44,522 nt of DNA from assembly GCF_014646675.1 (NCBI RefSeq), contig NZ_BMNS01000005.1, forward strand, positions 332,280 to 376,801. The letters are read 5' to 3'. This stretch comes from Lutibacter litoralis (GTDB lineage: Bacteria; Bacteroidota; Bacteroidia; Flavobacteriales; Flavobacteriaceae). Under the pieces are notes generated by a model. The model saw nothing but the letters and a program-made list of their open reading frames with translations. It was not told where the DNA came from and did not search any database. This document shows, piece by piece, positions 25,163-34,729 of the stretch. How positions within the stretch are numbered: the first letter of the stretch is position 1; each line of letters opens with the position of its first letter. The position numbers and the translations under genes are program-made.

Positions 25163-26551
25163 CTAAGTTCCTCGATAAAATAACACTGTACTTATTGTTT
25201 TAATTATAATTTTAAAATCTAATAATAAGTTACGCTCTTTAATATAGTATAAATCGTATCGAAGTTTAGTATACTGCTCTTCTTTAGAACTCGCATACGG
25301 ATATTCTACTTGTGCCCAACCAGTTAAGCCCGGTTTAATTACATTTCTAATTTTATAAAAAGGGTAGTTTACACTCAATTCAGTTACAAATTCTGGTCGT
25401 TCAGGTCGTGGTCCAATAATACTCATTTCACCTTTTAAAATATTAATAAACTGAGGTACTTCATCTAACCTGGTACTTCTTAAAAATCTACCAAATTTTG
25501 TAATTCTACTATCATTCTTTGTAGCCCATTCAGCTCCATTTTTTTCTGCATTGGGAACCATTGTTCTAAATTTAATAATTTTAAACAACGCACCTCCTTT
25601 TCCAACTCTTTCTTGAAAATAAAATAATGAGCCTCTATTGAAAAATAGATTTCCGATAACAATAAACGGAATAATAAAAATTAAAAAAAAGATTCCTAAA
25701 ATTGATACAACAATATCAAATACTCTATGAAAAATTAGATAAATTCTATTTTGATGACTTTTACTAAAGTTTAAGTGATTGTAAAAATTTTGGTTTAAAT
25801 GGACCTCTGGAATGCGTTTAGTGATTGATTCAGTAAATTTTTCTGAACTAGTAATTATAGCTCCACTTTTAAAAAGTGAAATCAGTTGCGGCGTAAATGC
25901 ATTTATAAATTCACTTTTATGAAAATTCTCAACTACAATTTCTGTAATTTTATTTGTTGTAACAAGCTCTTTAAGTACTATTTTTTTTGCATTCAGGTAC
26001 TTTGCTGACTGATTTTTAATTTCTGTAGGACATATATATCCCACAATATAATTATGAGGTGCTTTGGCCTTTATTATTTTAATTAAGTTATTTACAGCAT
26101 CTTTATCAGAACCAATAATTAAAATTCGATTAAAAAATAAGGGTGAAAATATAAATTGAATATAAGCAAATCTCCAACTATAAATTGATACCGTAATTGC
26201 TAAAAAAAGATACATAATTTGTAACCTGTTCTCAGGTAATATTGGCGTAACAAGTGGTGTAAACACATAAAATAGTGTGGTTAAAAAACCCGTTAATACA
26301 GTACTTCTTAAAATTTGATACTTATCATTGGCAACTTTTAAATTATACATTTCAAATATTTCTCCGAACAACAATAAATAAGTACTTAAAACTAGCATAT
26401 ATTTAATAATACCTACTTTTTGGATATTAAAATAATGGAAATTAAACAAATAAGACAACAACATCAATCCCGCAATTACAATTACTACATCAAAAATTCG
26501 TAATAAAAGTTTGCGTTCTGAAATTGAAAAATTTATGTTTTTTTGGGGCAT
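25163..26551 (-). CDS. Polyprenyl-phosphate sugar-1-phosphate transferase (WbaP/WcaJ type)
   Basis: The 462-residue protein has an N-terminal set of membrane helices (about 17-40, 48-66, 86-104, 113-130). A CoA-binding-like middle domain follows, then a further membrane helix (about 273-302) and the conserved bacterial sugar transferase domain: FYFQERVGKGGALFKIIKFR, TRLDEVPQFINILKGEMS and IGPRPERPEFV. It loads the first sugar phosphate of the repeat unit on undecaprenyl phosphate. It is the last gene of the leftward locus and starts 59 nt after the previous gene's stop. Confidence 0.9.
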   Translation of the reverse strand: MPQKNINFSISERKLLLRIFDVVIVIAGLMLLSYLFNFHYFNIQKVGIIKYMLVLSTYLLLFGEIFEMYNLKVANDKYQILRSTVLTGFLTTLFYVFTPLVTPILPENRLQIMYLFLAITVSIYSWRFAYIQFIFSPLFFNRILIIGSDKDAVNNLIKIIKAKAPHNYIVGYICPTEIKNQSAKYLNAKKIVLKELVTTNKITEIVVENFHKSEFINAFTPQLISLFKSGAIITSSEKFTESITKRIPEVHLNQNFYNHLNFSKSHQNRIYLIFHRVFDIVVSILGIFFLIFIIPFIVIGNLFFNRGSLFYFQERVGKGGALFKIIKFRTMVPNAEKNGAEWATKNDSRITKFGRFLRSTRLDEVPQFINILKGEMSIIGPRPERPEFVTELSVNYPFYKIRNVIKPGLTGWAQVEYPYASSKEEQYTKLRYDLYYIKERNLLLDFKIIIKTISTVLFYRGT

Positions 26552-26610
26552 ATAACTATCTAATTAAATATTTTATAAAGATACGTACTTAGAGTTACTG
26601 TTGTCATTTT

Positions 26611-27360
26611 TTAAAAATAATATTTACGAATACCAAAAAATATCCAACTACAAAAATAATACAATGAATTAAAAATAGAGAGTTTTGCAACATTTCTATA
26701 AAATTCCCATTGGTGTTTTAATAAGTTTAATTTATTTCTGGAATGCGATTTTTTTCGAATTCTATATATTGCCAGGGGCTGTTTAATGCCAATAGCAACA
26801 TCTATAGTTTTTAAATACTGCAGCCACAAACCCATATCTTGTCTGTACAAAATTTCTGGCATATATAATTTTCCTAATTTGTCAATATCTATAAAAGCGG
26901 TTAAACAACTTATGGAATTCGATTTTAAAATGTCAGAATAATTTACTTTATCAGGTACTATAAAATCTTTATAACAGGGTTTTAAATCCTCGTCTAATCT
27001 ATGATAAGATGCAAAAACAAACCCTTTAGTATTTATTACCTTATTTAAGGATGTTTCAATAAAATTAGGCAACCAAATATCATCTGAATCTATAAATGTT
27101 AAAAAACTACCTTGAGCTTGTTTTATACCTTTATTTCTAACAATAGCCGGACCAACATTTTGTGGTAACTCTAATAATTTTATTCGTTCATCTTTTTGTT
27201 GAAATGTTTTAATAATTTCTACAGAATTATCTGTAGAGCAATCATCAACAATTAATAACTCCCAATTTTCATAACCCTGATTTTGAACACTTTCTATGGT
27301 AGCCGCAATGTATCTTGAAGCGTTGTAATTTGGAGTTATAATTGATACTAAGGGGTTCAT
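26611..27360 (-). CDS. Glycosyltransferase family 2
   Basis: The 249-residue GT-A enzyme has SIITPNYNASRYI (6-18), the nucleotide-binding LLIVDDCSTDNS (35-46) and the metal motif DSDD (91-94). The acceptor and donor are not predictable. The C-terminus is hydrophobic and basic and may associate with the membrane. Its ATG directly follows the TAA of the CapK-like gene with no gap, so translation is coupled. Confidence 0.87.
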   Translation of the reverse strand: MNPLVSIITPNYNASRYIAATIESVQNQGYENWELLIVDDCSTDNSVEIIKTFQQKDERIKLLELPQNVGPAIVRNKGIKQAQGSFLTFIDSDDIWLPNFIETSLNKVINTKGFVFASYHRLDEDLKPCYKDFIVPDKVNYSDILKSNSISCLTAFIDIDKLGKLYMPEILYRQDMGLWLQYLKTIDVAIGIKQPLAIYRIRKKSHSRNKLNLLKHQWEFYRNVAKLSIFNSLYYFCSWIFFGIRKYYF

Positions 27361-28644
27361 TTAATCAATATTTGAAATAAAACTTTTTTGTTTGTGTTTA
27401 CCTTTAATGAAGGTTGCATTCTCTTTGATTTCAGTAACCATATCTTCTTTAAAATACAATTTTACCTCATTCATTAATACCTCTTTTTCTGTACTTTTTA
27501 AATTTTGTTCAATTAAAAACAACAGTTTCCCTTTTTTCTCTTGTAATACTTGATACGTTAAAAGTAGCCCTTTTTTAGCTAAATTTTTAAAAATATAGTA
27601 AAAATACAAACTTGGATAACTTTCTGTATTACCATAAACCACTGCCCCAACTCTTCCTGTTACTTCTTCTAAAATTAAATGAGGCATTCCACATGCACAT
27701 ACCTTAGATCTAGGAGCCAGTCTAATAATATCTCCTAATTTATAACGAATAATCGGAAAAGAGTACTGTTGCAAATTGGTAACAATTATTTCATTATCAA
27801 CCTCTTCAACAAGCACACCTTCCATATTGATATGCATGGATCCTTTTGGGCATTCAAACGCAATTATGCCCGTTTCAGCAGCACCATACTCACTAATCAT
27901 TTTTTGTCCAAACGCTTGTGTAACCTCACTTTGATAGCTTTCGAATATTTTTTCTGAAGTACCTTTTACCATTTTTAAACGCAATGGTTTCTTAAAATGT
28001 TTCCTATTTATTTTTTTAGCAGTTTCATAAATAGCAGAAGAATATCCATGTATATACCCTGAGTTATGTAACTTTCTTGCAAAGTTTTTTAATTGTTTAT
28101 CGTCAAAATTAAAAAGTCTGAACCTATTTTGTAAAAAGTCTAAAAATTTGATTTTTAATTTTGCTTTTTTTGAAAAATTAAATCCCCAGAAATAACCATT
28201 CCTTTCCCAAGGCTTCACATTGTACCAAGAATACCCTCTAAACAACGAAGCTCTGTTAAAAGAATCTGTAATTTCTGCTCTCTTAAAAATTAGAGATGCG
28301 CCTGTTGTACCCGAAGTGCTCGCTTTAAAAAATCTTGTGGAATTTGTTTTTTGTTGAATATTCTGATTTTCAGAAATTAAATTCTCCTTCGTAATTATGG
28401 GTAATTTTTTTAGATCATTCAAGCATATAATAGCTGAAGGGGTTATGCCTGCTTTTTGAAATGCCGTTCTATAAAATTCGGAATTTGTATACGCATTAAC
28501 AATCAATCCTTTCAACTTTTCTAATTGATAGGCTTCCAGTTCTTCCAACGTCCAATTTTCAGAACTTTTCAAAAATAAATACCATTTATTTAATGATGGA
28601 TTTCTTAATTTCTGACCGAGTTTAAAAATTGCTTTAGCTATCAT
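27361..28644 (-). CDS. CapK/PaaK-like adenylate-forming enzyme
   Basis: The 427-residue protein has the ANL-superfamily nucleotide loop STSGTTGASL (about 109-118) and the segment SEYGAAETGIIAFECP, as in phenylacetate-CoA ligase PaaK and the capsule protein CapK. In polysaccharide loci such proteins may activate an acyl or amino acid for attachment to the sugar; the substrate is unknown. A cluster of Cys residues (VCACGMP) in the middle is unusual. Its ATG overlaps the preceding gene's TGA (ATGA). Confidence 0.8.
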   Translation of the reverse strand: MIAKAIFKLGQKLRNPSLNKWYLFLKSSENWTLEELEAYQLEKLKGLIVNAYTNSEFYRTAFQKAGITPSAIICLNDLKKLPIITKENLISENQNIQQKTNSTRFFKASTSGTTGASLIFKRAEITDSFNRASLFRGYSWYNVKPWERNGYFWGFNFSKKAKLKIKFLDFLQNRFRLFNFDDKQLKNFARKLHNSGYIHGYSSAIYETAKKINRKHFKKPLRLKMVKGTSEKIFESYQSEVTQAFGQKMISEYGAAETGIIAFECPKGSMHINMEGVLVEEVDNEIIVTNLQQYSFPIIRYKLGDIIRLAPRSKVCACGMPHLILEEVTGRVGAVVYGNTESYPSLYFYYIFKNLAKKGLLLTYQVLQEKKGKLLFLIEQNLKSTEKEVLMNEVKLYFKEDMVTEIKENATFIKGKHKQKSFISNID

Positions 28645-29648
28645 TCACTTAATAATTTATACCATTGTTGTTTCACCATTGCAACATCAAAACCTTCAAC
28701 CAAAGTTCGTGCATTTTGAGTCATTTTTTGGGTTTCAATGGGGTTTTCAATAAGTTTTAAAATAGCTTGTGCCATGGCTTGTTCGTTATTATTTTCAACT
28801 AAAAGCCCTTCAACACCATTGTTTATTAAATATGAAATTCCACCAACATTAGTAGAAACCACTGGCAAGCCCAATGCCATAGCCTCTAGTACACTCACAG
28901 GAGTATTATCAATTGTAGCTGTATTTATAAAAATATCAAATGCTTCAGATTTTTTAATCCAATTTTCTTTCTTTAAAAACCCTGTAAATTCAATTGAACT
29001 TAAAAGATCTTTTTCTTGAGCTATTCGTCTCGCTTTTTTTAAAGTACCATCTTTATCTGAACCTACCATGCATAACACAGCTTCTGGATACTTTTCTTTT
29101 AATATTTCCAAAACCTTTATGGCCATTAACGGATTGTATATTTCTTGAAAAGCCCTAACCCATAATAATTTCGGTTGCAAGTTATTTCGCAATTTAAAAT
29201 TATACTTTTTTATTTCTATCGCATTTGAAATAAAATTCGATTTAAAACCATGTTCTTTAAATTTCTCTAATAAATAATTTGAAGGTGCAACATTTACTTT
29301 TGAATGCTTAAACAGTAAGTTCGATAAAAAAGGACTACTATTTAAACGCTTTGGTAAATTTCCGCCGTGCAATATAGGAATGTATTTCAAATTAAACATA
29401 CGGGCTAATTGTGAAGTTATCACTGCATAATAAAAATTTGAAGTACTATAAGTATCTATTAATAAATAATCAGAATTTCTATGTTCGATAACTCCATAGC
29501 ACATATTTAACAAACGGACTAATTTATTCTTTTTGTTTGAATACATATTAACTTTAAAGCCCATTTGTACAAACAACTTTGAAAGTAGAACAATAGTAGT
29601 AGGATTCTTTGAATCTAAATTATTCCCTATGTAAACAAGTTTTTTCAA
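28641..29648 (-). CDS. Glycosyltransferase family 4 (GT-B)
   Basis: The 335-residue protein has the GT4 layout, with an N-terminal acceptor domain and KLLWVRAFQEIYNPL before the C-terminal donor domain. SVLEAMALGLPVVSTNVGGI is the nucleotide-sugar signature. The start is TTG at 29648 (MKKLVYIGNNL), 11 nt after the polymerase stop. Retaining transferases of this type add hexoses, but the sugar cannot be named. Confidence 0.85.
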   Translation of the reverse strand: MKKLVYIGNNLDSKNPTTIVLLSKLFVQMGFKVNMYSNKKNKLVRLLNMCYGVIEHRNSDYLLIDTYSTSNFYYAVITSQLARMFNLKYIPILHGGNLPKRLNSSPFLSNLLFKHSKVNVAPSNYLLEKFKEHGFKSNFISNAIEIKKYNFKLRNNLQPKLLWVRAFQEIYNPLMAIKVLEILKEKYPEAVLCMVGSDKDGTLKKARRIAQEKDLLSSIEFTGFLKKENWIKKSEAFDIFINTATIDNTPVSVLEAMALGLPVVSTNVGGISYLINNGVEGLLVENNNEQAMAQAILKLIENPIETQKMTQNARTLVEGFDVAMVKQQWYKLLSE

Positions 29649-29659
29649 CTTTTTGCTGC

Positions 29660-31015
29660 TTAAGTTATTTTAGTAATTTCTTCCTCTTCTTCAGTATTAA
29701 AAGTAATAATCATAACACTCATGCCATAAATAAATGCAGGAAACGCAACCCTCATGGCTGAATGGTTAATGGTTAAAAACCAAAATATTAAAAAAGCACT
29801 TAAAAAAGCCCTTGCCAAATAAGGCTGGTTTAAAATATGATTTGCTGGAATAAGTAGCAATAAAATTAAAACAATCAAACCAATCATTCCATGTTCACTT
29901 AGTAAACGACTCACTTCATTATGTGAAGCCGCTAAAACGTCCGTTTCTTCAAAACGCTCATATTTAGAACCACCAACTCCAATTCCAAAAAAAGGATGTT
30001 CAAAAAAATTTTCCAATTCACTCTTAAATAAATCAATTCTACCAGTAGTAAAATCACTCTTAGTAATTCCCGCAGCATTTTTATTCGTATATCTATTAAT
30101 TAACATTCCTCCTGTTAGATTAGCTGTATATACAAATAGTGCTATCCCAAAAAGCATAATAAGCCCCGTATATTTAAATAATTGCTGTATTTTATCTTTT
30201 CTAGCAAGTATATAAAAAAATAGAAATGCACTTATAGCCAACATAGCGGTTATCATTCCTCCTCTCGAAAAGGTTATAAGCCCTCTATAGATTATATAAA
30301 CAAACAAAAACATGTCAATAAATAATAGCGGAAAAATTCTTTTTTTAAATAACAAATGTGCCACCACAATAAAACTACCCAAACCAATAATAGTTGCTAC
30401 CTGATTGGGACCATACCCTCCAGATGTAGTAAAATTGGCGTTACTACTAAACCTAATATTATCAATTTCTGGAGTTTTAAGGTATAAGAGAATTACCATT
30501 GAAATTATTGGTAATAACATGTAAAACAACACATTAAGCAACGTTGAAATGGCTATTTTCCTTTTATAAAAATACAACGCAGAAACACATAACAATATAG
30601 GACCACTTAAATTAAATGCGATGGCTTTCCGAATAGATTCGTTAAAAGGTATGTCTACAAAAGCAATACCAATTAATAAAAGTAAAATGATTGTTAAATA
30701 TGATATTGAAACATGGTGTCGTTTTTTTTCAACATACAAGCCCAAAAATAAAAACAATAAGACTGAATACTTAGGTAATTCATATAAAAAAGTGCCTCCA
30801 GTCATTCTAAACATAACTTCTGAACCAACTACATAAGCACTCCAAAAAATTGCTTGATTGTTCCTGTTTTTTGTTTTAATAATATATATGAGACCGGCAA
30901 AAAAAATTAACAACGATAAGATTTTGGATACAAATCCAACTAAAAGCAATGCTCCAAGCATCAGATGAAGTAACACTAATATAAATTCAGTTTTATAACT
31001 TTTATTGTATTCCAA
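29660..31015 (-). CDS. Wzy-like polysaccharide polymerase / O-antigen ligase family
   Basis: The 451-residue protein is almost entirely membrane segments (about 11 helices). A periplasmic loop near 330-375 has the Wzy_C-type signature HPFFGIGVGGSKYE ... SHNEVSRLLSEHGMIGL. Such proteins join lipid-linked repeat units or move glycan onto a carrier. No flippase is in the window. The start is a TTG at 31015; no ATG precedes the first membrane helix. The acidic stretch EEEEE lies near the C-terminus. Confidence 0.82.
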   Translation of the reverse strand: MEYNKSYKTEFILVLLHLMLGALLLVGFVSKILSLLIFFAGLIYIIKTKNRNNQAIFWSAYVVGSEVMFRMTGGTFLYELPKYSVLLFLFLGLYVEKKRHHVSISYLTIILLLLIGIAFVDIPFNESIRKAIAFNLSGPILLCVSALYFYKRKIAISTLLNVLFYMLLPIISMVILLYLKTPEIDNIRFSSNANFTTSGGYGPNQVATIIGLGSFIVVAHLLFKKRIFPLLFIDMFLFVYIIYRGLITFSRGGMITAMLAISAFLFFYILARKDKIQQLFKYTGLIMLFGIALFVYTANLTGGMLINRYTNKNAAGITKSDFTTGRIDLFKSELENFFEHPFFGIGVGGSKYERFEETDVLAASHNEVSRLLSEHGMIGLIVLILLLLIPANHILNQPYLARAFLSAFLIFWFLTINHSAMRVAFPAFIYGMSVMIITFNTEEEEEITKIT

Positions 31016-31094
31016 GAGATTGTTATATTAATTCTATATCTTTAATTATGACATCACAAATTCAAATTTAATGAAATAAGTTTTTATGAACCAT

Positions 31095-32216
31095 TTAGCC
31101 AACTATTTCTTTTTGAATCCTTTCTAAATAGTGGTTAAACGTGAAGTTTTCAGCCTTTTTATAATTATGCTCAATGTAATTTTTGAAATCAATTTTTGAA
31201 ATTGATAAACTTTGCTGTAAGGCATTCATTATATTTTCTTCACTTAGAGGTTTAATTAAAAATCCATTCTTTTCATTTTGAATATACTGCCCAATACAAG
31301 AAACATTAGAAACAATGGGAATACAACCAAAATTCATGGCCTCACCTATTACCTTTGGAAAACCTTCACTTTTAGAAGGTAATAGTATAAAATGACAGGC
31401 TTTATAAATTTCAACAATCGCTGCTTTGTTTAAAAAACCATGAAAAATAATTGGGGTCTGTATTTTTGTTGCTTTTAATTCTAATTGAGTTCTTAAGATA
31501 CCATCACCAACTATATGTAACGTACCTATATTGGAATGTTTTATTTTACAAAAGGCATCAATTATTAATGCTACTCCTTTATTGTTATTTAATCCTCCAA
31601 CAAAACAATAATTATAAGGTTTAGTAGGCTTTTTACTAGTTATTAGCTGTTTCCCTAGCGCTCTATCATCTTCCGTTAAGCAAGGATTTTCAAATGAAAT
31701 TATATTTCTTTTATTGCTTGCCCAAAAACCATTAACAGTAACTTTTGTATTTAAACTAAGCATGTTTTTTAACCACCAACGCTGTAAACGATTACCTAAA
31801 GGTAGTGCTTTAGCCCCCCAGTTTCCAGCATATTTCACCCAATAGTCCGTATTATTTATAAATTTTAACCAAGGTAACAAATACACTCCAATACCAGTTG
31901 GCGCTCTAAACTGAATAATAGTTGCTTGAGGCGCATACTTGCTAATCTGATTTAAATTATATGGAATTTGACGAATAATAGACATCTTTTGAATTCCTTT
32001 CCCGCCAGATGGTTTTAAAGGAACATATTCAATTCCAGCGACATAAGGCTTCGAACTTTTTGGAGCAGTATTTTGATGTAAGGGTGCTGCGTGCCATATT
32101 TTATCGAAAATTTGTGATAAATAGTTGATTTCAGTAACCGTTGGTCCCCAACCAACAATTACTCCATTTGCATTTTTATAATGCTCGGTATGCGATATAA
32201 TTAATAATTTATTCAA
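31095..32216 (-). CDS. Glycosyltransferase family 4 (GT-B)
   Basis: The 373-residue protein has a C-terminal GT4 domain: YCFVGGLNNNKGVALIIDAF, then FHGFLNK and SKSEGFPKVIGEAMNFGCIP, with the conserved E-x7-E pair. The N-terminal half is longer than usual and lacks a classical glycine loop, which may shape acceptor choice. It begins with TTG at 32216 and overlaps the upstream gene by 8 nt. Confidence 0.83.
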   Translation of the reverse strand: MNKLLIISHTEHYKNANGVIVGWGPTVTEINYLSQIFDKIWHAAPLHQNTAPKSSKPYVAGIEYVPLKPSGGKGIQKMSIIRQIPYNLNQISKYAPQATIIQFRAPTGIGVYLLPWLKFINNTDYWVKYAGNWGAKALPLGNRLQRWWLKNMLSLNTKVTVNGFWASNKRNIISFENPCLTEDDRALGKQLITSKKPTKPYNYCFVGGLNNNKGVALIIDAFCKIKHSNIGTLHIVGDGILRTQLELKATKIQTPIIFHGFLNKAAIVEIYKACHFILLPSKSEGFPKVIGEAMNFGCIPIVSNVSCIGQYIQNEKNGFLIKPLSEENIMNALQQSLSISKIDFKNYIEHNYKKAENFTFNHYLERIQKEIVG

Positions 32217-33315
32217 AAACTTTTAAATATTTTTTTATGATGAGCTCCCATTTAAATTGGGTTGACCAGACTATTGCATTTTGCGAATAGTTGTTATAAT
32301 TATTACTAATTTCAGCTACAGCATTTAAAATTGCCTCTTTATTTTTAGAACCCACTAATTTACCTGAAACATTATTATTAATTGCGTCAACAATACCACT
32401 AGTATTAGATCCAATTGCAGGAAGCCCAAAAGCATTTGCTTCAATTATAGCAATTCCAAAGCCCTCAACATCTCCAGTTGTCGTTTTATTACTCAACATT
32501 ACAAATATAGTACTCTCTTGTAATAATTGATGTTTTTTTTGTTCTGTAACCAAGCCATGAAAAGTAATATGTTCTGCTACATTTAGTTTTTTAGCAACCA
32601 CTTCAAAATCTTGCTGCCTTGTTGGAATTCCTACAATATGATAGTGGATCTTAGGATACTTTTCTTTTAATAATGGCAATGCTTTAATTACATTTAACTG
32701 ACCTTTTCTTTCTGTAACATTTCCAACCGTAAGTAAAATTGGATTTTCTTTTTCCCGTAAAGTTTTGATTGTAGGTTGCTCATTTGTACTATTCTCTAAA
32801 TTAAATCCATTTGGTATAACTTCAACACAACTATGTTTTAAATGCGATACTAATGACTTTGTAAAATTAGAAACTGCAATAATTTTATTAAAATTCAACA
32901 ATGCATTGTTTGTTAGCTTTTTATTGAACCCTTTTAGGTTTAATTCACTACCATGAATTACTGCATATTTCTTTTTATTGTTTAATAAAGGATCTAAACC
33001 TACCATCCACAAAGGGAACTTTCCAGAAGCAAGTACCAAATCATAATTACTTACTGCTTTCCAATACATTAAAATGCGCTTTAAATATGTAAACAAAATA
33101 AAGCCATAACGTTTAATTCTAATCACTTTAAATGGTAATGTAGCGTCAAATTGTTCTTCCTCAATACCTATTTTAGAACGGACATCGGTTAAAACAGTCA
33201 CAATGTATCCGTGCAATTGCAGCTGTTTTGCTAAATTATAGGCATGATTTCCTATGCCTCCCGGTTGTGGAGGGAATTCTGAAGTTATGATTAGTGTGCT
33301 TTTAGAGTATTTCAA
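32209..33315 (-). CDS. Glycosyltransferase family 4 (GT-B)
   Basis: The 368-residue enzyme has the N-terminal TSEFPPQPGGIGNHAYNLA, which binds the acceptor, and the C-terminal LLTVGNVTERKGQLNVIKA with EGFGIAIIEANAFGLPAIGS. The start appears to be TTG at 33315, placing it 14 nt inside the end of the upstream gene. The donor is unknown. Confidence 0.86.
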   Translation of the reverse strand: MKYSKSTLIITSEFPPQPGGIGNHAYNLAKQLQLHGYIVTVLTDVRSKIGIEEEQFDATLPFKVIRIKRYGFILFTYLKRILMYWKAVSNYDLVLASGKFPLWMVGLDPLLNNKKKYAVIHGSELNLKGFNKKLTNNALLNFNKIIAVSNFTKSLVSHLKHSCVEVIPNGFNLENSTNEQPTIKTLREKENPILLTVGNVTERKGQLNVIKALPLLKEKYPKIHYHIVGIPTRQQDFEVVAKKLNVAEHITFHGLVTEQKKHQLLQESTIFVMLSNKTTTGDVEGFGIAIIEANAFGLPAIGSNTSGIVDAINNNVSGKLVGSKNKEAILNAVAEISNNYNNYSQNAIVWSTQFKWELIIKKYLKVFE

Positions 33316-34630
33316 TTTTAGCTCCTCTCTTTAGTTTTATTGTTGCCAACTTCCATGATTTTAATACTTGAAATAATACCAACGGAAATAAAAGTACAGA
33401 AAGCATATAACCCAACAACATCATTTTTACATTTCCTTTGTATTTATAAGAAATTAAAGAAGGTGGTACCGCTTTAAGTAAAGCATACCGGGTTAATGTA
33501 TTCCCAAAATAGGTTCTAAATAAATATACTACACTAGGAATTGGTCGTGGAGCAAACCATCTTTTAGGTCTAAAACCATCCCAGCTTCCCATTTGTCGTA
33601 AACCACCGGTTGCCACTTTTAAATGCAAGCGTTCTGCGGTTGGATTGGAAATATTTAAAAAACCTGCTAAAAAAGCACGTAATCCAAATTCGCCATCACC
33701 CATACGTTGTTTTTCAAATTGCCGATCAAACAATCCTATTGTTTTAAAAACTTGTCTTTTTATAAGAACATTTCCAGTATCTAGCTGTTCAGATACTTTA
33801 AAATAACGATACGATTCTGGAACTTTTGCACCTACAACTGAAATTGAAGTTCCTGAAGAAATTTCCGCATTAAAAAAATCAATACATTTTAAATGGTTTG
33901 CAATCCAATCAGGCGCTACCCTACTATCGTCATCAAAAAGTAATAAAAATTCTGCATTTGAGATTTTTATTGCTGTATTCCGAGCCAACCATAGTGCTTT
34001 CTCTTTTTGGTGGATTATATTTAAACTCAATTTAAACTGCTTGTAAAAAGACTCGTTAAATGGTTCCGATTGATCAACTACAATAACTTCAAAATTTGTA
34101 TAGTCTTGTTTTTCCAAATCATACAACACATCTTTTAAGTATGCATACCTGTTTAAGGTAGGAATAATCACACTTACTTTGGGCTGTTGTTTTAACAATT
34201 CACCTTTAAAGTTATTCCATTCAAAATAGCTTATATACTCTTTAAATACATTTACTTGTCTTACGTTTTTAGTCTTTAAAAAAGCCTGCAACTCCTTAAA
34301 GGGATTATGCAAGGTTATTAAACGCCAGAGTAACGTATAATACACCCATAATTTATTAAAATACGTTCGTATAAAACGGTATTCATCCTCAATTGGAATT
34401 TGTACTTTAAAATTAATCGTTTTTGTAGTTCCAATATACCCTTTCTGGACTGCTTGATACCCTGCATCCAATTTACTTATTTCTATATTACTATAAGCTT
34501 TGTTTAATTTTATTTGTGCTTGTATATTTTTAGGCAAAGCATCCCAATCTGGAAAAACAATAGTGTTGTTATTTCTCTTTAAATTGAAATAATTTGTAGG
34601 TGAAACGTATTTTAGAAATTTGAAGAGCAT
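33302..34630 (-). CDS. Glycosyltransferase family 2 with long N-terminal extension
   Basis: The 442-residue protein has a GT2 catalytic region from about 148: KVSVIIPTLNRYAYL, then VIVVDQSEP and a metal motif LLFDDDSRVAPDW. About 145 residues precede it with no domain I recognise; they could form an acceptor or partner-binding module. The C-terminus has hydrophobic stretches (about 405-425) suggesting membrane association. A -7 box is at 34654-34661, so an internal promoter may serve the second half of the locus. Confidence 0.8.
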   Translation of the reverse strand: MLFKFLKYVSPTNYFNLKRNNNTIVFPDWDALPKNIQAQIKLNKAYSNIEISKLDAGYQAVQKGYIGTTKTINFKVQIPIEDEYRFIRTYFNKLWVYYTLLWRLITLHNPFKELQAFLKTKNVRQVNVFKEYISYFEWNNFKGELLKQQPKVSVIIPTLNRYAYLKDVLYDLEKQDYTNFEVIVVDQSEPFNESFYKQFKLSLNIIHQKEKALWLARNTAIKISNAEFLLLFDDDSRVAPDWIANHLKCIDFFNAEISSGTSISVVGAKVPESYRYFKVSEQLDTGNVLIKRQVFKTIGLFDRQFEKQRMGDGEFGLRAFLAGFLNISNPTAERLHLKVATGGLRQMGSWDGFRPKRWFAPRPIPSVVYLFRTYFGNTLTRYALLKAVPPSLISYKYKGNVKMMLLGYMLSVLLFPLVLFQVLKSWKLATIKLKRGAKIEIL

Positions 34631-34653
34631 TTAGTTTGATAATATATTTTATA

Positions 34654-34661
34654 CAAATATA
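34654..34661 (-). promoter_or_regulatory. -7 element before the GT2 gene at 33302-34630
   Basis: Leftward it reads TATATTTG. The start codon at 34630 is 24 nt away. It may restart transcription after the repeat cluster at 34703-35295, which could otherwise disturb the operon. Confidence 0.4.
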
Positions 34662-34702
34662 AAAGAACCTGTTATGTGGATTACTTTTTTAGAACATTTT
34701 TC

Positions 34703-34716
34703 TTAACTTAAGTGAC
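34703..34716. repeat. Remnant of a CACTCGAAGTGACG element end
   Basis: TTAACTTAAGTGACG at 34702-34716 resembles the right end CACTTGAAGTGACG. It abuts the left end of the next element, suggesting one element placed next to, or inside, an older one. Confidence 0.35.
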
Positions 34717-34729
34717 GTACTTGGATCTT

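Noticed and set aside
32209..33315. Frameshift suspected from overlaps of 8 and 14 nt between neighbouring glycosyltransferase genes
   Set aside because: Each protein is full length for its family and starts with a plausible TTG, so the overlaps are compatible with coupled translation and not errors.
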